The position numbers and the translations under genes were made by a program. The notes under the pieces are model-generated. The model ran no database searches and was not told the DNA's origin. It saw only the letters and a list, made by a program, of their open reading frames with translations. From GCA-2737725 sp033763995 (GTDB lineage Bacteria > Pseudomonadota > Alphaproteobacteria > Rhodospirillales > Rhodospirillaceae): 64,000 nucleotides of DNA. The stretch is taken from NCBI GenBank assembly GCA_033763995.1, contig JANRJL010000032.1:62001-126000 (forward strand), read 5' to 3'. Of this stretch, positions 59,480 through 64,000 are shown piece after piece. Within the stretch, counting starts at the first letter, position 1. Every line of letters starts with the position of its first letter.

Positions 59480-60634
59480 ATGAAAAACATCATTGCGGCT
59501 TGGCTATCCAAGCGTGAAGCCGTGCACGTCGCCACCACGGCCGAGGAGAGGCAGGCCATTTATCGGCTGCGCTATGACGTGTTCGTCGGCGAGCTCAATC
59601 GCACGCTCTCGGGCATCGATCACGAACGACGGGAACTGACCGACGCGGAGGACGAACATCCGGGCACCCTGCTTCTCTATACCGGCAAACGCGACGACAT
59701 CACCGCCACGATCCGCATCCGCTTCTGGGAGCCGGGCCGGGTGCCCGCCAAGGAATTCGACACTTACTCCATGGCGCGATTTCCCGGCATCGGCGGCCTG
59801 GCGACGGCGGACCTCGGCCGTCTCGTGGTGAAGCCGGATGCGCGCGGCATGCTGATTCTGCCCGCGCTCGTGCGCGTCAGCTACGAGGAGCTGGCGGGCC
59901 GCAGAGGGGCCGATCTGGTGTTCTGCTGCTGCTCGCCCGGCCTCGTGCGGGCCTACCGCAGCCTCGGCATGGTGCCCTATGGCGGACGTCTGATCGATAC
60001 CGGGTCCGGCCCGGTTCAAATTCCGCTGGTGTGCGTGGTGTCGGATGCCGCCGCGCTCAAGCGCGCCAAGTCGTTGCTTGCGCCCATGGTCAAAAAATAC
60101 TTCGGTCCGGGCAAGCGCCCGCCGCTGGACACAACGCCATTCGCGCATTTGCTCGATCCCGACAACATTCCCATCCAGTCCGATCCGAACCTCATCTGGG
60201 AAGAGATCAGCAATTCGTTTAACGGCGAAAAGTCCACGTCGGCCTTTTTTGGCTTGTCGCCGAAGGCCATGAAGAGACTGTCGCGCTCGGGCTTCCTGAT
60301 CGCTTTCGAACGCGGGCAACTGGTGTTCAAGGAAGGCACCAAGGAACATGAGATCTACTTCGTGGTCGAAGGTTCCTTCGAAGTGTTCCAGAAAGATCGC
60401 CAGATCGCGGTGCTCACGAGAGGCGATCTCATCGGCGAAATCGCGTTCTTCACTCAGGCGGGCGAAGGCAAGCGCATGGCCTCGGTCCGTGCCGTCACGG
60501 ACGGGCGGTTATTGGTGTTGCGCCGCAAATTCCTGCGCGAGCTGACCCACAAGGATCCGGAAGCCGGGTTCCGGTTGCTGATGAACATGAGCCGCATCAT
60601 GGCCGAGCGCTTGGCGAAGGTGCCACAGGATTGA
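59480..60634 (+). CDS. LuxI/FeeM-like acyltransferase fused to a cyclic-nucleotide-binding domain
   Basis: A 384-residue protein from ATG 59480. The N-terminal half (about 1-210) is a GNAT-type fold of the autoinducer-synthase/N-acyl amino acid synthase group: IYRLRYDVFVGELNRTL (R-x3-F pattern), LTDAEDEHPGTLLLYTGKRD, DITATIRIRFWEPG, LATADLGRLVVKPDARGM, then LVFCCCSPGLVRAYRSLGMV. The C-terminal half (about 265-384) is a cNMP-binding domain: ERGQLVFKEGTKEHEIYFVV, EGSFEVFQKDRQIAVL and the phosphate-binding cassette IGEIAFFTQAGEGKRMASVR with the key Glu320 and Arg332 kept. It should acylate a small amine using acyl-ACP or acyl-CoA under cAMP/cGMP control. Located 74 bases after the efflux pump gene. 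The fusion is unusual. Confidence 0.85.
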   Translation: MKNIIAAWLSKREAVHVATTAEERQAIYRLRYDVFVGELNRTLSGIDHERRELTDAEDEHPGTLLLYTGKRDDITATIRIRFWEPGRVPAKEFDTYSMARFPGIGGLATADLGRLVVKPDARGMLILPALVRVSYEELAGRRGADLVFCCCSPGLVRAYRSLGMVPYGGRLIDTGSGPVQIPLVCVVSDAAALKRAKSLLAPMVKKYFGPGKRPPLDTTPFAHLLDPDNIPIQSDPNLIWEEISNSFNGEKSTSAFFGLSPKAMKRLSRSGFLIAFERGQLVFKEGTKEHEIYFVVEGSFEVFQKDRQIAVLTRGDLIGEIAFFTQAGEGKRMASVRAVTDGRLLVLRRKFLRELTHKDPEAGFRLLMNMSRIMAERLAKVPQD

Positions 60635-60696
60635 GCCATCCGACCGTCGAGGTTCGATGTCGAGGCGAGTGACCTGGCGGCGCCGTGCTTCATGAC

Positions 60697-60760
60697 GGGC
60701 TCCGTGATTAATTCCTTTACGGAAACAATTTTGTTCACGGTCAGCGGATTGTTTCAACCG
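60697..60760. repeat. 64-bp direct repeat with LysR-type inverted repeat (copy 2)
   Basis: Same element as 56523-56586, in the same orientation: GGGCTCCGTGATTAATTCCT ... ATTGTTTCAACCG, with the inverted repeat GAAACAAT (60722-60729) and ATTGTTTC (60748-60755) fully conserved. It lies 72 bases upstream of the pirin start and probably holds its regulatory site. Confidence 0.85.
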
Positions 60761-60832
60761 CGATCGGCCCTTAGATTGGACGCAATTCCGAACCCTAAGT
60801 CCGATCCCCCAGTTTGATCGATGGAGGTCATC

Positions 60833-61540
60833 ATGATCAAAATCCGCAAAAGCGCCGAGCGCGGCCGCTTCACCAACGACTGGCTCGACAGCCGCCACAG
60901 CTTTTCCTTCGGCGAGTACTACGACCCGCAAAATCTCGGCTTCTCGGCCCTGCGCGTCATCAACGAGGACGACATCGCGCCCGGTGCCGGTTTTCCCACC
61001 CATCCGCACCGCGACATGGAGATCGTCACCTATGTCACGCAAGGTGCCTTGGAGCACAAGGACTCGCTCGGCACCGGCTCGATCATCCGGCCCGGCGACA
61101 TTCAGCGCATGAGTGCCGGCACCGGCATCACGCACAGCGAGTTCAACCCGCAGGCCGACGCCGGCACCAAGCTGCTGCAGATTTGGATTCTGCCCGAGAC
61201 GCGCGGCATCGCGCCGGGCTACGAGCAGATCCACGTGCCCGCGGAACAGCGGCGCGGCAAGTTGAAGCTGGTGGCATCAAACGACGGCCGCGAGGGCTCC
61301 GTGACCATTCACCAGAACGCCGCGATCCATGCGGGCCTGCTCAACGCGGGCGAAGCGGCCACGCTGCCGCTGGCCAACGGCCGCACGGCTTGGGTGCAGG
61401 TGGCGAGCGGGGCGGTGGACGTGAATGGCGTTTCCTTGGCCCAAGGCGACGGTGCCGCCGTCACCAAGGAAGCCCAACTCGCCATCGCGGCCACGGCCGA
61501 CGCCGAGGTGCTGGTGTTCGACCTGCCGCCGCTGAACTAA
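60833..61540 (+). CDS. Pirin-family cupin protein (YhhW-like)
   Basis: A 235-residue bicupin from ATG 60833, which has GGAGG six bases upstream. The N-terminal cupin metal ligands are clear: H57 and H59 in FPTHPHRDMEIV, H101 and E103 in GITHSEFNPQ. YhhW-type pirins show quercetinase activity in vitro; others act as transcription cofactors. The opening RGRFTNDWLDSRHSFSFGEY is typical. I recall LysR regulators divergent from pirin genes in many proteobacteria; here the two are about 4 kb apart with duplicated intergenic DNA on each side of the intervening genes. A strong terminator follows. Confidence 0.94.
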   Translation: MIKIRKSAERGRFTNDWLDSRHSFSFGEYYDPQNLGFSALRVINEDDIAPGAGFPTHPHRDMEIVTYVTQGALEHKDSLGTGSIIRPGDIQRMSAGTGITHSEFNPQADAGTKLLQIWILPETRGIAPGYEQIHVPAEQRRGKLKLVASNDGREGSVTIHQNAAIHAGLLNAGEAATLPLANGRTAWVQVASGAVDVNGVSLAQGDGAAVTKEAQLAIAATADAEVLVFDLPPLN

Positions 61541-61569
61541 TCCATCGCCAAGATTGGCGGTGGCATATT

Positions 61570-61611
61570 CGCCGGGCGCGGGTAAACTCTCGCCCGGCGT
61601 TTTCCTTTTTG
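61570..61611 (+). terminator. Intrinsic terminator after the pirin gene
   Basis: Perfect 9-bp stem CGCCGGGCG (61570-61578) / CGCCCGGCG (61591-61599) with a 12-base loop, followed by TTTTCCTTTTT. It separates pirin from the next gene, whose ATG is 11 bases beyond. Confidence 0.88.
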
Positions 61612-61621
61612 CAAAGCATCC

Positions 61622-62863
61622 ATGGCCGACGTTCTTTTCTGGCCGCCGTTTCCGAGCCGCGAGACCCTGCACGATCAGTTGTTCCGCAGCATCTGGCATT
61701 TTCTGCCCTATGCCGGGCGCATCGACCGGCTGATTTTTCCCTACGCGGGCGACGATTTTCTGCTGATCGACGCCGATCAACTCATCGACATGGCCAAGGT
61801 CTTCCTGGGCCGCGACTACGACCCCGCCATCGTCGGCTACGCCGCCAAGTTTCGCGGCAAGATCGAGATCGTGCCTCATTCCGGCGGCGTGCCCATCGAC
61901 GGCACCAGCAAATTGCACGGCTTGGTCGTGTGGAATGTATCCTCGGCACCCATGAATGGCGTCGCGCGCCAGGTGGTGGAATCCACCGGTTGCCATGTGG
62001 CCTGGGTGGACCCCGAACACGTGCCGCAGGAGACCATCGAGATCATCCGCTTTGCCTTGGGTCTGCTCGGCAAGGACGAGATCGACGCCATGCTGTCGCA
62101 GTCGGTCTATCGCTTCTCGGAGCACTACAAGCGCTGGCACGGCCGGCCCATGAGCGTGTTCGGCAACGGCCCGACGTTGCAGCAGGTGGTCGAGCGCACC
62201 GCCGCCGGGGCCTTCGACCCCGGGCCCACCTTGCGCGCGGTGTGCAATTCCACCATCGGCGACAAGAAAGCGCTGGAGGCGCTCAAGCCCGAAATCCTGT
62301 TCGCGGGCGATCCGGTGCAGCACAGCGGCGTCTCCACCTATGCGGGCCGCTTCCGCGCCGAGTTGGCCGAGGCGCTCATGGCCGACGAGCGGCGCGTGTT
62401 CATCACCCAGCTCGGTTTCGTGCCTTACTTCCAGCAGGCGATTCCGGCCAGCGCGCACCCGCGCATCGTCGGCGTGGGCAACGACCGGCGGCGCGAATTC
62501 AACATCGACCTGACGCAGGCGTTTTTCTCGGCGGCCACGGCCAACATATTCACAATGCTGGTCTTGCCGGTGGCCTTCACGCTGTCCAAGCAGGTGGACA
62601 TCTACGGCTGCGACGGCCAGGCCTTCGCCCAGGCCACCAAGCCCTGGGGCCACGCCAACGAGGGCGACTACATGAGCAAGATGGCGGTGACGCACCGTCT
62701 GCATCCCGGCTTTTGGAACCGCAACTACGCCGAGGAGTTGGCGGCCTATTACGGCGACATGGACGAAATCATCGCCGCCGCCGAGCAAAAGGGGATTCGT
62801 GTCCGCAACCTCACGCCGTCCTATGTGCCGGCGCTCGCGAAAAGATTTTCTCCAAACGTCTAG
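61622..62863 (+). CDS. Hypothetical protein, possible DUF115/MptE-like Rossmann-type enzyme
   Basis: A 413-residue cytoplasmic protein I cannot name with certainty. Its central part has features of the DUF115/6-hydroxymethylpterin-diphosphokinase MptE-like group, which also includes flagellin glycosyl transferases: MSVFGNGPTLQQVVERTAAG (GNGPT nucleotide-binding turn), RAVCNSTIGDKKALEALKPE, ILFAGDPVQHSGVS, and the late VDIYGCDGQAFAQ. The C-terminal HPGFWNRNYAEELAAYYGDM resembles nothing else in the window. It starts 11 bases after the pirin terminator, so it probably has its own promoter within or before that hairpin. Sugar or nucleotide transfer is a guess from the fold resemblance. Confidence 0.6.
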   Translation: MADVLFWPPFPSRETLHDQLFRSIWHFLPYAGRIDRLIFPYAGDDFLLIDADQLIDMAKVFLGRDYDPAIVGYAAKFRGKIEIVPHSGGVPIDGTSKLHGLVVWNVSSAPMNGVARQVVESTGCHVAWVDPEHVPQETIEIIRFALGLLGKDEIDAMLSQSVYRFSEHYKRWHGRPMSVFGNGPTLQQVVERTAAGAFDPGPTLRAVCNSTIGDKKALEALKPEILFAGDPVQHSGVSTYAGRFRAELAEALMADERRVFITQLGFVPYFQQAIPASAHPRIVGVGNDRRREFNIDLTQAFFSAATANIFTMLVLPVAFTLSKQVDIYGCDGQAFAQATKPWGHANEGDYMSKMAVTHRLHPGFWNRNYAEELAAYYGDMDEIIAAAEQKGIRVRNLTPSYVPALAKRFSPNV

Positions 62864-63046
62864 GCCGTAAGACAACCGTTGCACATAAGCCACAATCACG
62901 CGAAAAAACGCCAGAATCGGTTGCTTTGCCCGGATCAGTTGTACTCAAAACCATCGGATCGATTTAGACGTTGCCCGGGGTCGCGGCGGGCCCAAATGAC
63001 TTGGCGCCGCCGTCGATCATTTCAACCGTTCTTGCAAGGACTCGCC

Positions 63047-64000
63047 ATGACCAAGCGCTCCATGACTCGTTCCGTCTTTATATCCGCGTTGCTGGCCACG
63101 ACCGCATCCCCCGTGGCGTTCGCCCAACAGGGCGGGTCCAGCGCCACCGGCGGCTTGATCGAGGAATTGGTGGTCACGGCGCAAAAGCGCACGGAATCGA
63201 TTCAGGAAGTGCCGATCTCCATCATCGCGCTGTCGGGCGATCAATTGGCGCGCACGGCCATCACCGACATTCTCGCCGTGGCGGGCCGCACGCCGACCCT
63301 GCAATACAGCCAGGCCGGCGGCGAAAGCCAAATCTACATCCGCGGCGTCGGCTCGAACCTCTTGGCGGTGGGCGCCGATCCCAGCGTCGCCATCCACCTG
63401 GACGGCGTTTATTTGGGCCGCCCCAACATGGGCCTCAACCAATTCCTCGACGTGGAACGCGTCGAAGTGCTGCGCGGGCCCCAGGGCACGCTCTATGGCC
63501 GTAACGCCACCGGCGGCTCCATCAACATCATTTCGAAGGCGCCCAGCGACGAGCTGAACGGCTACCTCACCGCCGGCTACGGCGAAGACGACAAGATGGA
63601 GTTGAAGGGCGCGGTGGGCGGACCCATCACAGATACGCTCAGCTACCGCGTCGCCGCGCGCCACGTCGAGGACGATGGCTACGTCAAAAACCTCGACCCC
63701 ACCGGCAGCAAGCTCGACGACCAGAACCTCGATACCGGCCGCGTCGCGCTCAGCCTCACGCCCAGCGACGCCTTCCGCGCCACCGCGACCATGGATTGGA
63801 GCGATTTCAACAACGGCAACACCGCCATTCGCCCCATCGACAACTTGAGCGCGTCGCGGCTGTTGGGCGCGCGCCCGACGTCCAGCATTCTCGAGGAATA
63901 CAACAACCTGCCGACCTTCATGCGCTACGAGACCGGCGGCCCCACCCTGGATATCGAGGCCGACCTGAGCGACAGCGTGATGCTGAAGTCCATCACGGCC
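63047..64000 (+). CDS. TonB-dependent receptor, N-terminal part (cut by the window edge)
   Basis: The first 318 codons of an outer-membrane receptor, in frame to the window end. AAGGA lies 6 bases before ATG 63047. A signal peptide (TRSVFISALLATTASPVAFA) is followed by a TonB-box-like EELVVTAQKRTESIQEVPIS, then the plug domain (DILAVAGRTPTLQYSQAGGE, SQIYIRGVGSNLL, VERVEVLRGPQGTLYGRNAT, GGSINIISKAP) and the start of the beta-barrel. This IRG...GPQGTLYG pattern is typical of sphingomonad-like receptors for plant or aromatic compounds and siderophores. Substrate cannot be inferred. The rest lies beyond 64000. Confidence 0.94.
   Translation, partial: MTKRSMTRSVFISALLATTASPVAFAQQGGSSATGGLIEELVVTAQKRTESIQEVPISIIALSGDQLARTAITDILAVAGRTPTLQYSQAGGESQIYIRGVGSNLLAVGADPSVAIHLDGVYLGRPNMGLNQFLDVERVEVLRGPQGTLYGRNATGGSINIISKAPSDELNGYLTAGYGEDDKMELKGAVGGPITDTLSYRVAARHVEDDGYVKNLDPTGSKLDDQNLDTGRVALSLTPSDAFRATATMDWSDFNNGNTAIRPIDNLSASRLLGARPTSSILEEYNNLPTFMRYETGGPTLDIEADLSDSVMLKSITA

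Overview
The window is high-GC DNA (with a few AT-rich patches) from what is most likely an alphaproteobacterium outside the best-studied genera. The grounds are gene content and order: glnE-bcp, divergent tyrS/anmK, an Rrf2 regulator beside a cysteine desulfurase, an adrenodoxin-type ferredoxin and mnmA, an elongator tRNA-Met, TonB-dependent receptors, a DUF1838 protein, and the AGAGCATTTTCC-type intergenic repeat that I know from alphaproteobacteria. No 16S or species marker is present. All coordinates, motifs and repeats come from reading the sequence; family names are from recall, with no database search.

Layout. 0-16.3 kb is mostly housekeeping: peroxiredoxin and glnE, a YhdP/AsmA-like envelope protein, tyrS (its 3' quarter unusually AT-rich), anmK, a HigBA-like toxin-antitoxin (TA) pair, a small hydrolase, then an Fe-S/thiolation block (Rrf2 regulator without cysteines, cysteine desulfurase, ferredoxin, mnmA) interrupted by an AT-rich orphan gene, and tRNA-Met. 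16.3-29.2 kb is accessory: a four-gene minus-strand run (hydrolase, NmrA-like, secreted protein, secreted amidase), a short CDF transporter, an ABC peptide-binding protein, two more TA modules, a SUMF1-fold lipoprotein, DUF2141 and S24-repressor-like proteins, and many palindromic repeats. A promoter, a structured transcript and a terminator near 29.5-29.67 kb look like an unannotated small RNA.

29.8-48.9 kb is catabolic/envelope: an FMN/Fe-S/FAD oxidoreductase with a DUF1838 protein, a large secreted M12B-like metallopeptidase, a SPOR lipoprotein, hydrolases, two PON/SMP-30-like propeller proteins, a second ABC binding protein whose signal peptide is built from a repeat, an aldehyde dehydrogenase, a KstD/fumarate-reductase-like flavoprotein, and a CPA2 antiporter. 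48.9-52.5 kb is repeat- and TA-rich: two VapBC-type modules and a DUF433/DUF5615 pair in series. 52.5-55.6 kb holds a frameshifted TonB receptor and the 3' stub of another, separated by an AT-rich gene.

55.6-62.9 kb contains the most interesting unit: a LysR regulator and a pirin that appear to have been neighbours, now separated by about 4 kb encoding an EmrAB-like efflux pair and a protein fusing a LuxI/FeeM-like acyltransferase to a cyclic-nucleotide-binding domain. The cassette is flanked by a 64-bp direct repeat that carries an inverted repeat likely to be the LysR site. This suggests a cyclic-nucleotide-responsive system that makes and exports an acylated small molecule. The window ends inside another TonB-dependent receptor gene.

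Recurring themes are: (i) at least six TA modules, three with apparently leaderless promoters whose palindromic operator fills the -35/-10 spacer; (ii) at least five families of palindromic repeats that supply start codons, stop codons and even signal-peptide residues to genes; (iii) AT-rich insertions in an otherwise GC-rich backbone.
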